42,622 nt of DNA from Treponemataceae bacterium (GCA_024402435.1 JAKSTU010000021.1:1-42622), one strand, 5' to 3'. Positions 7,811 through 16,153 are shown, counted from the first letter of the stretch. A program made the numbers and translations. The notes: a model not told the origin generated them from the sequence alone.

Positions 7811-10561
7811 TTATTTTCCGTCAGTTTCAACCTGCATTACCACCAGAGTTTCCGCAATGACTTCCGCAAGTTCTGCAAAGTCAGAGGCAGAAGCCCCTTC
7901 CAGAACGCTTATTTCGTCATAAAAACCTGTATCCGCTTTTGCCGCTTCAAAAGCAACACCCTTTTCTGAACCGGCGAACAAAAACTGCAGTGCGTTTTCT
8001 TTCAGCTCCGAAAGTTTTGTCATGTCCGAAAAATCAGTCTGTGCAAGTTTCAAAAGTTCTTCTTCAAAAATCTGCTCCACTTTTTTGCCCGTATCAGCTT
8101 TTTCAAAGACAAATGCAAAAACCGGAGATCCGTAATCGTAAACATCAAATGACACACCGTTTTTCCAGACAGAGTTCAGCTGCTTACAAAGCTGCAGAGC
8201 AAGAGCAACTGACATAGCTCTGTTTTTTTCGTTGAAGGCCGACGAAATGCAGTAAAAATGAACAGGATCAAAGAACTCCGTTGTCGGAATCAGTTCCCGC
8301 GGGGCAACAGCATTTTCTTTTTTTATGTCAGTGGTAAAAATCCGTTCAACAGGAACAATTGTCCGGCTTTCTTCAACAGGCGGGACAATTTTAAGTGTGT
8401 CCGGCACAGATTTAAGTCCCGAAAGCAGCATGGATTCCGGCAGCAGATCCACTTTGCCGAAAAACTGTTCAAAATCAGTCAGGTATTTTTCAGGATCCTC
8501 GGCACAGATTGTGACTGAATACCGTGACATGTCCAGAAGATTTGCATAAGCGGCACGAATCATCCCGATTGAGACACCGCCAAGAAGCGAAGTTCTGCAT
8601 TCAAAAAAATCACCTGCTTTGGTTCCCGCAAAAAAGTTTTTCATTGCAGCGGAATAAAGCTGAAAATTCACATCCCGGCTCAGACTCAGCCAAGTGGACC
8701 TGAAAGACTGCATAAGTTCGTCAGCCTGTCCGGAAGAAATCTCTGAAAAAAGCATGCAATCCTGAAGTACATTCAGAACCGTGTCCGCAACAAGGCGGCT
8801 GCAGGTTACAACAATGCGGCTTTCAAGCAGATCAGTTTCCGACTCAACCGAAACAAAACCTGAAACCCGTTCATAATCAACACCCAAAGCCTGGGCACAA
8901 TTCAAAGTGATGTTCTGGGCAACCGCTTTTGTTACAAGGGTTTCAAGTCCCCGTTGCACCGCCGAATTTTTCAGTTCTCCGCCCTTTATCCGCACGCAGA
9001 CCGACAGATTGTTTGTGCCGGAAGAAACCTTCAATGTTACGGGAATTCCGTTTGAAAGCTCTGTTTTTGTAATCAGAGCACTGTTTGTTCCACCGATTCC
9101 CTGTTTTTTTCCGGAAACATCCGAGAAATCAGTTTTTTCTTCAGCAGCCTTTTCTGCAGTTTGACCGTACCAGAAAGCATTTTTTCTTGTAACAGTCTCA
9201 AAACCGGTTTCTGCAAAATCTTTTGCATAGAAATTGTAAACGGAAGGATGGCAAAGAACAAAAACAAAGGGCTCTCTGCTCATTGCTTTTACAACTTTCT
9301 GGGGTGTAACAAGCTGGGCCTCTCTGAAAATCCAGTCAAAGAATTCCTGATTTCCGTAAACCCAATATTCAGCCAGAATTCTTGCATAATCAAAAACAGA
9401 ATTTCCTCTGATTTCTGCACCGATCTGAACAGCAAGTTTTTCGTGAGCCACGGATTTACTGTCAAACCAGTCTTTTTTCTGCAAAGCTTCCTGAATTTTT
9501 TGCGCAGCGGCGGCAGGCGATATTGCAGGATAACTCAAAGCCTGAAAAACTACGGAAGCCCCTTCTCCGTAAGGAACCATGGAAACATTCATCAGTGACT
9601 GGTCAAGGATTCCGGTTGAAATGCACTGGGGATCCAGAAGTTCTTCTTTGAAGGCGGAACTGTTCTGAAGCACAAGGGCAGCAACCTGTGTGGCGGCAAT
9701 TGCACTCTGATTTGAATCAAGTCTTTCGGCCGGATACTGAATTACAATCTGACTTAATGAATCTGAAAAACCTTCATCAACAAGTACGAATTTCTTCTGA
9801 CCTCCACCGGTTCTGACTGCACTGCTCCTGGAATCACCATAATTTGATTCCCCGTAAGACAAAAAAGAACGTGGCGAATTCTGCCATGGGGAAAAATGCT
9901 CTTTTATGAATTCTTCAACTTTTACAGAATCAAAGTTTCCCGCCACAAAAAGTGCCGCATTGGAAGGAACGTAATAAAGTTCAAAAATCTCTTCCAGTAT
10001 TTCTCTGGCTTTTCCGCTGGTGACAGAGCAAAAATACTCAGCATTGATTCCCGATTCATATTTCCAGGGTTTCTCAGAAAAAACACGGGATGTCATTGCA
10101 GCGTTCAAAAATCCGCCTGCGCTTTGACTCCAGGATTGTTTTTCGTTTTTCAGTTGAGAAAACCGGGTTTGAAGGGTGTTCTCCGAAAAAGAATGATTCA
10201 TCAGCCTCAAAGACAATGCTTCCAGTTTCTGAAAAAGCCCGGAAGGCATCGCATCAAAACTGAACAGAACACAATCCTGATTCACCTGATAACCGATGTC
10301 TTCAGTTTCTGCAACCACAAGTTGAGCGGCTAGTTCTGCAAAGCCCGTTGTTTCCGAAGACTGAATGCCGTATCCCGCTTTTACAGTGCAGAAAACCTGA
10401 ACTTCCGGGCTTTGCACGGAGGGAACAAGAAACACATCAAGAGAATTTGAAAGAACAAAATGATTTACCTGACTTTGTGAAAAAACAGGATTTACGTTAA
10501 AAACTATAAACAGGAATATGAATGAACGGATAAAGAACCGAAACTTTTTCTTTGTCATCAT
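7811..10561 (-). CDS. M16 (insulinase-like) metalloprotease homologue without metal-binding motif
   Basis: The 916-residue protein has a signal peptide (residues 1 to about 28, ending VFSQS) and the length of a tandem two-unit M16 protein. The first unit has the M16 fold signature (TVKAGYGIQSSETTGFAELAAQ). Further on is the typical YYVPSNAALFVAGNFD strand before a second half-domain. A second unit starts near residue 510. Active M16 enzymes carry HxxEH in the first half. Here the aligned stretch reads TTGFAELAAQ, and I find no HxxEH in either unit, so it is probably a non-catalytic scaffold, chaperone or partner subunit. No active M16 partner is in the window. There is no Shine-Dalgarno sequence; TATTAT (10573-10568) ends six bases before the ATG, suggesting a leaderless message. 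The gene is isolated. Confidence 0.75.
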   Translation of the reverse strand: MMTKKKFRFFIRSFIFLFIVFNVNPVFSQSQVNHFVLSNSLDVFLVPSVQSPEVQVFCTVKAGYGIQSSETTGFAELAAQLVVAETEDIGYQVNQDCVLFSFDAMPSGLFQKLEALSLRLMNHSFSENTLQTRFSQLKNEKQSWSQSAGGFLNAAMTSRVFSEKPWKYESGINAEYFCSVTSGKAREILEEIFELYYVPSNAALFVAGNFDSVKVEEFIKEHFSPWQNSPRSFLSYGESNYGDSRSSAVRTGGGQKKFVLVDEGFSDSLSQIVIQYPAERLDSNQSAIAATQVAALVLQNSSAFKEELLDPQCISTGILDQSLMNVSMVPYGEGASVVFQALSYPAISPAAAAQKIQEALQKKDWFDSKSVAHEKLAVQIGAEIRGNSVFDYARILAEYWVYGNQEFFDWIFREAQLVTPQKVVKAMSREPFVFVLCHPSVYNFYAKDFAETGFETVTRKNAFWYGQTAEKAAEEKTDFSDVSGKKQGIGGTNSALITKTELSNGIPVTLKVSSGTNNLSVCVRIKGGELKNSAVQRGLETLVTKAVAQNITLNCAQALGVDYERVSGFVSVESETDLLESRIVVTCSRLVADTVLNVLQDCMLFSEISSGQADELMQSFRSTWLSLSRDVNFQLYSAAMKNFFAGTKAGDFFECRTSLLGGVSIGMIRAAYANLLDMSRYSVTICAEDPEKYLTDFEQFFGKVDLLPESMLLSGLKSVPDTLKIVPPVEESRTIVPVERIFTTDIKKENAVAPRELIPTTEFFDPVHFYCISSAFNEKNRAMSVALALQLCKQLNSVWKNGVSFDVYDYGSPVFAFVFEKADTGKKVEQIFEEELLKLAQTDFSDMTKLSELKENALQFLFAGSEKGVAFEAAKADTGFYDEISVLEGASASDFAELAEVIAETLVVMQVETDGK

Positions 10562-10640
10562 GAATAAATAATAGTAGAAAAATCAGATTTTAGGAAACCT
10601 TTCTTGGAAAGTAAGCGAAAATTCTTTAAAACTGCAATAG

Positions 10641-10832
10641 TTCATCCTGCGCACACCGCGCCATGTCATCCTGAGCACACAACGCGCCATGTCACCCTGA
10701 CAAAGCGTATTGTCATCCTGAGCGAAGTCGAAGGATCTCCACAAAGCGTATTGTCACCCTGCACACACCCCGCCATGTCACCCTGACAAAGCGTATTGTC
10801 ATCCTGAGCGAAGTCGAAGGATCTCCACAAAG
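10641..10832. repeat. Array of GTCAYCCTG modules, including two identical 62-base copies
   Basis: The module (G/T)TCA(T/C)CCTG occurs at 10641, 10665, 10691, 10712, 10753, 10777 and 10798. The stretch 10685-10746 is repeated without change at 10771-10832, a period of 86 bases. Each copy includes GTCATCCTGAGCGAAG followed by TCGAAGGATCT, a type of extragenic sequence I have seen scattered in many unrelated bacterial genomes. Such elements can form hairpins in RNA. They carry no coding potential. Confidence 0.85.
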
Positions 10833-10867
10833 TGTTATAAAGTTTGAGAAGATGTTTCGACTGCACT

Positions 10868-10935
10868 CACTTCGTTCGTTTCGCTCAACATGACAAAGCA
10901 GAGCACGCACTTCGTTCGTTCCGCTCAACATGACA
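10868..10935. repeat. Two copies of a CACTTCGTTCGTT..CATGACA module
   Basis: The 28-base sequences at 10868-10895 and 10908-10935 differ at one base (TTTCGCTC versus TTCCGCTC) and repeat with a 40-base period. Read in reverse complement they begin TGTCATGTTGAGCG, so they are inverted, diverged relatives of the GTCATCCTGAGCG modules upstream. The two orientations could pair in a transcript. Confidence 0.8.
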
Positions 10936-10956
10936 CATGGGTCAATCACCCCAATT

Positions 10957-10991
10957 GTTGCGGAGTCCGTGACATCGGCATCAAGTGCAAC
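10957..10991. repeat. Imperfect palindrome (GTTGC ... GCAAC)
   Basis: GTTGC at 10957-10961 pairs with GCAAC at 10987-10991. An inner CCG/CGG pairing brackets TGACAT. It lies immediately after the repeat modules and may be another extragenic repeat unit. Confidence 0.5.
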
Positions 10992-11008
10992 CTGACAGCT
11001 CATTTTCT

Positions 11009-11014
11009 TATAAT
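11009..11014 (+). promoter_or_regulatory. TATAAT -10 candidate for the LysM gene
   Basis: A perfect TATAAT sits 33 bases before the ATG at 11048. No convincing -35 is found at 16 to 18 bases upstream (TGCAAC is the closest). The predicted leader of about 27 bases has no Shine-Dalgarno sequence. Confidence 0.4.
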
Positions 11015-11047
11015 CATAAAGTTAAATTCTGCCGAAATTAAACTGAT

Positions 11048-11983
11048 ATGAAATCTTTCTGCAAATTTTCTGTCCTTTTATTTTTCTTTCTCGCATTTTC
11101 TGCCGGTTTGTGGGCAGATGTGCAGCATGTTGTCCAAAAAGGCGAAACTTATTATTCAATCAGCAAAAAATATGACGTTACAGTAGCACAACTGTTGAAA
11201 GCCAATAATCAGGATGATTCAGCCCTTTTGAAAGCAGGCCAGATTCTTACAATTCCATTGGAAGATCCTGAGGCAAAAGATCCGAACACTCAGAAATATA
11301 CGATTGAACCCGGAGACACTCTTTACAGCATTTCAAGACGGTTCAACACAACTGTGGCTACAATTCAGGAACTGAACAATCTGGGAAACAACATTGACCT
11401 CAAGTCAGGGCAGACTATTACTGTTCCCGCAGATTCCTCTGCCGCTGAAACACAGACTTTGACGGCAGTGACAAACGGAACAGATGCTGTAATCTCTGCC
11501 GGTTCCCAAAAAGCAGAATCTCCAGAAAAAAAAGCAGATGATCCGATTCTTTCCGTAACATCGGTTGCACCCTTGCAGACACAGCAGGATCCGAGAAACT
11601 ATACCAGCAGAAAAGGTGACACATCTTTGGTCTGGCCGGTAAAAGCTGCGGAAATCACTTATGTAAGCGGAAAAATCAGCGGCGTAAGCATTACAACATT
11701 GCAGAAAAATGAAAAAGTCACTGTGATTCAGGCGGGAACTGTCATTTCATGCTCAACTTATCGCGGCTTCGGCTACGTTGTCTTTATCCAGGCTGCAACA
11801 GGACACATCTATGTTTATTCAGGCTTGGATTCAGTTTCTGTAAAAGCGGGACAAGTTTTGAGTTACGGTGACAAACTGGGAATTGCAGGAGTTGATGCAC
11901 TCAGCGGAAAATCACAGATCAGCCTGATGGTTTACAAAGACGGAAAAGTGATTGATCCTGCTTTGGCACCACGGGGAAACTGA
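11048..11983 (+). CDS. Secreted LysM protein with degenerate M23 (LytM-like) domain
   Basis: The 311-residue protein starts with a signal peptide (residues 1-23, ending GLWA). Two LysM repeats follow: HVVQKGETYYSISKKYDVTV at about 27 and KYTIEPGDTLYSISRRFNTT at about 83. After a Ser/Ala-rich linker comes an M23-like beta domain at the C-terminus. LysM binds peptidoglycan. The M23 domain retains the fold pattern (GTVISCSTYRGFGYVVFIQ ... GHIYVYSGL) but lacks the zinc ligands. The expected YxH-type ligand is YSG and no HxxxD is seen, as in EnvC/NlpD-type amidase activators. The likely role is non-enzymatic control of wall hydrolases in the periplasm. The stop codon is only three bases from the stop of the convergent exonuclease gene, with no room for a dedicated terminator. 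Confidence 0.85.
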   Translation: MKSFCKFSVLLFFFLAFSAGLWADVQHVVQKGETYYSISKKYDVTVAQLLKANNQDDSALLKAGQILTIPLEDPEAKDPNTQKYTIEPGDTLYSISRRFNTTVATIQELNNLGNNIDLKSGQTITVPADSSAAETQTLTAVTNGTDAVISAGSQKAESPEKKADDPILSVTSVAPLQTQQDPRNYTSRKGDTSLVWPVKAAEITYVSGKISGVSITTLQKNEKVTVIQAGTVISCSTYRGFGYVVFIQAATGHIYVYSGLDSVSVKAGQVLSYGDKLGIAGVDALSGKSQISLMVYKDGKVIDPALAPRGN

Positions 11984-11986
11984 AAT

Positions 11987-12616
11987 CTACATTGACAGAG
12001 CTTCTGCCGCAAGGCTTTTGATTGCTTTGTTACCGGATTCTGCTTTGTCCATGCATTTTAGAAAAAGTTCCATACAAACTCTTGCGTCATCGTCAGCCCG
12101 GTGAGCGCTTTTTATGTCAATTTTCAGCTGCTCGGCAAGATATGTCTGTTTGTAGCATTCCATCATGGGAAAAGCCTGTCTCGCGCATTTAATCGTGTCT
12201 ATGGCAGGCACACAAGGTTTTGCAAGAAGAGGCTTCCCGCAGCGTTCCAGTTCCATGTTCACAAAAGCCACATCAAATCCTGCGTTGTGCCCTATAAGGC
12301 AAGTTCCCTCGATAAAATGCAGAAAATCATCGGCAATGTCAGCAAAAACCGGCGCATTGCACACCATGTCATCGGTAATGTGCGTAAGCGCAATGATCAT
12401 CATGGGGATTTCAAAGGGCGGCTTTACGAATGTATGAAAAGTATCGATTATTCCGGACGAATTGAATTTTATTGCACCGATTTCTATAAGGCGCTCTTTC
12501 TGCGGTGAAAGTCCGGTTGTTTCTGTATCAAAAACAGTAAAAGTTGCCCCGCTTTTATACAAACGGAGCAACTTTTCCAAATCTTTGACAGAAGAAAGTT
12601 TCTGTGTCAGAGGCAT
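11987..12616 (-). CDS. DEDDh 3'-5' exonuclease (DNA polymerase III epsilon-like)
   Basis: The 209-residue soluble protein carries the exonuclease signatures: FDTETTG (Exo I, about residues 29-35), HNAGFD (Exo II, about 109) and HRADDDA (Exo III, with the catalytic His then Asp, near 176). These bind two metal ions for 3'-5' hydrolysis. It could be the proofreading subunit of the replicative polymerase or a separate DnaQ-like nuclease; the sequence does not decide. It lies 11 bases after the phosphohexomutase stop codon and lacks a clear ribosome site (ATTCCTGAATG), so it is probably cotranscribed and translationally coupled. It is tail to tail with the LysM gene. Confidence 0.88.
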   Translation of the reverse strand: MPLTQKLSSVKDLEKLLRLYKSGATFTVFDTETTGLSPQKERLIEIGAIKFNSSGIIDTFHTFVKPPFEIPMMIIALTHITDDMVCNAPVFADIADDFLHFIEGTCLIGHNAGFDVAFVNMELERCGKPLLAKPCVPAIDTIKCARQAFPMMECYKQTYLAEQLKIDIKSAHRADDDARVCMELFLKCMDKAESGNKAIKSLAAEALSM

Positions 12617-12627
12617 TCAGGAATCAG

Positions 12628-14403
12628 TTATTTTGTTGAATCAAGAATTGCGTTGATTTCTGCCTCAATTGCGGCACAAAGTTTGCCGGCTTCTTCTTTT
12701 GCTGCATCCAGACCGGCGGCAGAACTTACAGAAGCATTGATATAGAACTTGATTTTGGGTTCAGTTCCGGAAGGACGAGCACTTACAACACTGCCGCCTT
12801 CAAGGAAGAACTGAAGAACATTGCTCTTCGGCAGAGAAATTGCAGTTTTTTCCGCAGGTTTTGCAGGATCAAAAGTAACGCTTGTCTGAACATCACGGAT
12901 TTTTTCAACACGTTTTCCGCCCAAAGAAGAAAGACCTTTTTCACGGAGTGAACTCATGATTTTCTTCATTGTCTCAACACCGGAAGAACCGGGGAAATTC
13001 TTGGAAATTGCACGGTCTTCAAAGTATCCGTATTCAGCATAAAGCTCTGTCAGACGCTCCAGCAGAGATTTTCCTTTTGAACGCCAGTAAAGTGTCATTT
13101 CAGCACACATGGCAGCAGCAGAAACACCGTCTTTGTCGCGGACATCAGTTTCAACATTGTATCCGTAGCTTTCTTCAAATCCGAAAATATACTGATGTGC
13201 ACCGGTTTTTTCAAAGGTTGCCATATCGTTTGCAATCCATTTGAAACCTGTAAGACATTCAGAAAGATAAATTCCGTTTTTGGCCGCAATTTTGTCTACC
13301 ATGGGAGAAGTTACGATAGAACGGATCATTGCAGGGTTAGCAGGCATTTTTCCCAGTTCTTTGCGGCTTGTGATGATATAGTCTGTCAGAAGAACACCCA
13401 TCTGGTTACCGCTGATCAGAACATATTTGCCGTCTTTTGAAGGTACTGCACTTCCGAAGCGGTCTGCGTCAGGATCTGTGGCCATAACAACATCAGCTTT
13501 TTCTTTTTCTGCCAGTTCAACAGCCATTTTGAGTGCAGGTGCTTCCTCAGGATTGGGTTTTTCTACAGTGCGGAAAGTTCCGTCGGGCTCGCGCTGTTCA
13601 GGAACTGTAATAACCTTGAGTCCAAGATCACCAAGCACTTTTTCTACATGCATTGCGCCTGTTCCGTGCAGAGGTGTGTAAACAATCTTTACTTCGCCGG
13701 CTTTTTCTTTGATCAGCTCCGGGCGGAAAAGCTGTGCCTTTGCCATAGCCCAGTAGGGTTCGTCAATTTCTTTGTCAATCAGAACAAGTTTTCCCTGAGC
13801 AATTGCATCTTCTTTTGAAATTGTCTTGACGGAAGAAACTGAATTTACTTCATCAATGATTCCCACATCGTGAGGTTCAATTACCTGAGCACCGTCATTC
13901 CAGTATGCTTTATAACCGTTGTACTGGGGCGGATTGTGAGAAGCTGTTACAACAACACCTGTATCGCATCCAAGACGGCGGATTGCAAAAGAAAGTTCAG
14001 GTGTGGGACGAAGTCCTGTAAAAAGGTATGTTTTGAAACCGTTTGCTGCAAAAATCAGTGCGGTGGCTTCTGCAAAAACATCGGAATATCTGCGGCTGTC
14101 ATAAGCAACAACGGCAGAAAGCTGACCTTTTGCTGCTTTTTCAGGGAATGTTTTGATGATGTAGTTTGCAAGTCCCTGGGTAGCATTGTTGATTACAAAA
14201 GTATTCATGCGGTTATATCCGCCGCCGATTACACCACGGAGTCCGCCTGTTCCGAATTCAAGGCTTCTGTAAAAACGGTCTTCAAGTTCGGCAAGATTTG
14301 CATCAGCATCTGCAATCAGTTTTTCTATTTCAGCACGGAATGCGCTGTCTTTTTCCAGAGCAATATATTCTTTTGCTTTGGCAACAATTTCTTCTTTTGT
14401 CAT
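12628..14403 (-). CDS. Phosphoglucomutase/phosphomannomutase (alpha-D-phosphohexomutase)
   Basis: The 591-residue protein has all phosphohexomutase landmarks. FGTGGLRGVIGGG lies near residue 50. The phosphoserine loop TASHNPPQYNGYK is near 153, the metal loop DPDADR near 310, the sugar-binding FEESYG near 408 and the phosphate-binding RPSGTEPK near 547. The length and extended N-terminus fit the PgcA/PGM2-like subfamily, which interconverts glucose-1-phosphate and glucose-6-phosphate for glycogen, cell envelope sugars and glycolysis. A clear CAGGAG site lies before the ATG and a promoter (TTGCGT, 18 bases, TATAAT) upstream. The exonuclease gene follows in the same unit. A mannose or glucosamine phosphate substrate cannot be excluded. 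Confidence 0.93.
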   Translation of the reverse strand: MTKEEIVAKAKEYIALEKDSAFRAEIEKLIADADANLAELEDRFYRSLEFGTGGLRGVIGGGYNRMNTFVINNATQGLANYIIKTFPEKAAKGQLSAVVAYDSRRYSDVFAEATALIFAANGFKTYLFTGLRPTPELSFAIRRLGCDTGVVVTASHNPPQYNGYKAYWNDGAQVIEPHDVGIIDEVNSVSSVKTISKEDAIAQGKLVLIDKEIDEPYWAMAKAQLFRPELIKEKAGEVKIVYTPLHGTGAMHVEKVLGDLGLKVITVPEQREPDGTFRTVEKPNPEEAPALKMAVELAEKEKADVVMATDPDADRFGSAVPSKDGKYVLISGNQMGVLLTDYIITSRKELGKMPANPAMIRSIVTSPMVDKIAAKNGIYLSECLTGFKWIANDMATFEKTGAHQYIFGFEESYGYNVETDVRDKDGVSAAAMCAEMTLYWRSKGKSLLERLTELYAEYGYFEDRAISKNFPGSSGVETMKKIMSSLREKGLSSLGGKRVEKIRDVQTSVTFDPAKPAEKTAISLPKSNVLQFFLEGGSVVSARPSGTEPKIKFYINASVSSAAGLDAAKEEAGKLCAAIEAEINAILDSTK

Positions 14404-14456
14404 GTGAATCTCCTGAATTTGGAAAGAAATCCGCGTCTGCGGTTTGCACGCCCAAA

Positions 14457-14486
14457 ATTATATCAATATAAACAAGCACTACGCAA
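14457..14486 (-). promoter_or_regulatory. Promoter of the phosphohexomutase-exonuclease operon
   Basis: On the minus strand TTGCGT (14486-14481) and TATAAT (14462-14457) are 18 bases apart. They give a leader of about 45 bases with CAGGAG before the ATG. The promoter is back to back with the plus-strand promoter at 14502-14530. Confidence 0.6.
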
Positions 14487-14501
14487 GTCCTGCCGACACC
14501 C

Positions 14502-14530
14502 TTGATTTACCTAGAATTCTTCTGCATAAT
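14502..14530 (+). promoter_or_regulatory. Promoter ending six bases before the ATG at 14537 (leaderless type)
   Basis: TTGATT (14502-14507) and CATAAT (14525-14530) are 17 bases apart. The next six bases are ATGAGA and then ATG, so the predicted +1 is the A of the start codon at 14537. Confidence 0.6.
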
Positions 14531-14536
14531 ATGAGA

Positions 14537-16078
14537 ATGGAACAAGAGAACATTTTTCAGCGCATTTTTTCTTCCCTTTTCAACAGAGCAGATCCGGAAG
14601 TACTTCGGAAGCGCCAGCTGCGTACGATTGCAAAAGAACTTTCCAAATCTAAATATAAGTTTTACAAAGCCTCTTCCAGCGAGATTCTTCCTTCTTTCGC
14701 AAAATTCTTCTTTGATGTTTACAAACTGGTGTCTCCCGCTCAGGCAATGTTCCAGAACCAGAATCCTGATCATTTCAAACATTGGGTAATAGACTACGTT
14801 CTTTCAGACGAGCAGCATGCACTGGTGGAACGTCTTTCAGAAGAAGAAATCCTTCAGAAATCCAAAACAATGCCGGCACAGGAACTTCAGGCCGCAGTCC
14901 GCCAGGATATTGCCACACTCAACGGACTTTTTGACGCAAACCGTGTTGCATACACAGACAGTGCTTATGCGCGCCTTCAGGGTTTCATAGCATTCTGCAA
15001 TTATGATTTTTACTTCATGCTCAAGAAATTCGATTCAACTCTCCGGGAAAATGATTTTTCTGCTTCCCCAAAATTCGAGAATATCCGCGGTGAATATCTT
15101 GCAGAAGATCTTCTTGACTTTATGTCAATTGCATGGACGCTTCCTTTGGATCCCGCTGCATGGACAGACATTTTTGCAATCATCAAATCAAAGAAAGGCG
15201 CGGATCCCATTGCAATTCCTGCATGGAACAAAATGCTTGCAAAACTGCGTGACATCAAGGATGTGGAAGTTTTTGAAATGATCATCCGCCTTGTCAAATC
15301 CGACCCGGATTATGTACTCAAACTGACCACAAAGCAGGACCGCATCATTGAACCTTTCATCGAAAAGGTACGTCATTCTGCAGAATCAGTTCTCCGCAAA
15401 ATCCTTCAGGATCAGAACAATTCAAAAGTTGAGCAGCTTTCAAACCAGATTTTTGACACCATCCAGATTCTTCCCATGAAGAACTACACTGATTCAAATT
15501 CGCTGACTTACATCAAAAGAGGACTTCCAGGCTTTGTCCATGCGCAGGCAATGAGTTATCTCAAAACTTTTCTGGTTGAATACATCAAGACCGAAATCCG
15601 CCGTTTCTGCGACATTGTTCTTGTACGCGGTGAATGGAGTACCACTGCCCTTTCAACACCGATGAGCGAAGCTTACAACACCTTGCTGGAAATGACTACC
15701 GAAGTTGTTGAATTCGACAATTCTGTTGCTGAAAATTCCGAATTGGGAACAAAGCTCAAAACTTACATCATCCGTGTTGAACGGGACATGGAAGCAAAAC
15801 GCATGATGACAACGATTCTTTCTGACATAAACGATGATGCGCAGGGAATAATCATGCATGCAACGCAAAACATCATTGTTCTGGGCAAAAACATCAAGGC
15901 TCTTATTGAAGACCACGAAAAACAGCGCCCGGAACTGATCGTAAACTGGAAGGATTTGGACCGCTTTGCAGAAACACCGATCAAACAGCACGGTGTGGAA
16001 ATCTACAAAAAGATTTACAACTTCATCCAGCTGATGCAGATGCTTCTGAAGGGAAAATCAAATACTCCGCAGCTCTGA
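14537..16078 (+). CDS. Conserved spirochaete hypothetical protein (DUF5312-like)
   Basis: The 513-residue cytoplasmic protein is mostly helical, without signal peptide, membrane segments or recognised catalytic motif. It begins MEQENIFQRIFSSLFNRADP, followed by a basic stretch. A central region reads RGEYLAEDLLDFMSIAWTL, and the C-terminus is rich in charged helices. It resembles, from memory, the DUF5312 family found in Treponema; its function is unknown. The frame is open upstream to 14444, but upstream Mets would overlap the predicted promoter. I choose 14537 because the promoter's expected start site falls on it; 14531 is the alternative. No Shine-Dalgarno sequence is present. It precedes argG on the same strand by 174 bases, but argG has its own promoter. 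Confidence 0.75.
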   Translation: MEQENIFQRIFSSLFNRADPEVLRKRQLRTIAKELSKSKYKFYKASSSEILPSFAKFFFDVYKLVSPAQAMFQNQNPDHFKHWVIDYVLSDEQHALVERLSEEEILQKSKTMPAQELQAAVRQDIATLNGLFDANRVAYTDSAYARLQGFIAFCNYDFYFMLKKFDSTLRENDFSASPKFENIRGEYLAEDLLDFMSIAWTLPLDPAAWTDIFAIIKSKKGADPIAIPAWNKMLAKLRDIKDVEVFEMIIRLVKSDPDYVLKLTTKQDRIIEPFIEKVRHSAESVLRKILQDQNNSKVEQLSNQIFDTIQILPMKNYTDSNSLTYIKRGLPGFVHAQAMSYLKTFLVEYIKTEIRRFCDIVLVRGEWSTTALSTPMSEAYNTLLEMTTEVVEFDNSVAENSELGTKLKTYIIRVERDMEAKRMMTTILSDINDDAQGIIMHATQNIIVLGKNIKALIEDHEKQRPELIVNWKDLDRFAETPIKQHGVEIYKKIYNFIQLMQMLLKGKSNTPQL

Positions 16079-16116
16079 TTCTGTCACTATAAACTGTATA
16101 TTTTTTCTCTTTCCTC

Positions 16117-16145
16117 TAGTCATGATTAGGTAAAAGCAGTATAAT
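16117..16145 (+). promoter_or_regulatory. Promoter of argG
   Basis: A perfect TATAAT (16140-16145) has a TAGTCA -35-like hexamer (16117-16122) 17 bases upstream. The predicted start near 16152 gives a leader of about 100 bases with an AT-rich palindromic region. Confidence 0.65.
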
Positions 16146-16153
16146 TCCAACAG

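Larger units (their letters stand above)
10562..11047. other. 486-base gene-free region rich in dispersed repeats
   Basis: The gap separates the divergent M16-like and LysM genes. It contains seven copies of a GTCAYCCTG module, two 62-base perfect repeats, two 28-base inverted-type modules and a GTTGC/GCAAC palindrome. Open frames here are short and built from the repeats, so I call no gene. Confidence 0.8.

Noticed and set aside
10641..10935. Possible CRISPR array
   Set aside because: Only two long repeats with unequal internal modules, no regular spacers, and no cas genes nearby. The pattern is that of extragenic repeats.
10666..11003. Short minus-strand open frames over the repeat patch
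   Set aside because: They translate the repeat modules and contain duplicated peptide segments (STSLRMTIRFVRV) that mirror the DNA repeats, which points to non-coding sequence.
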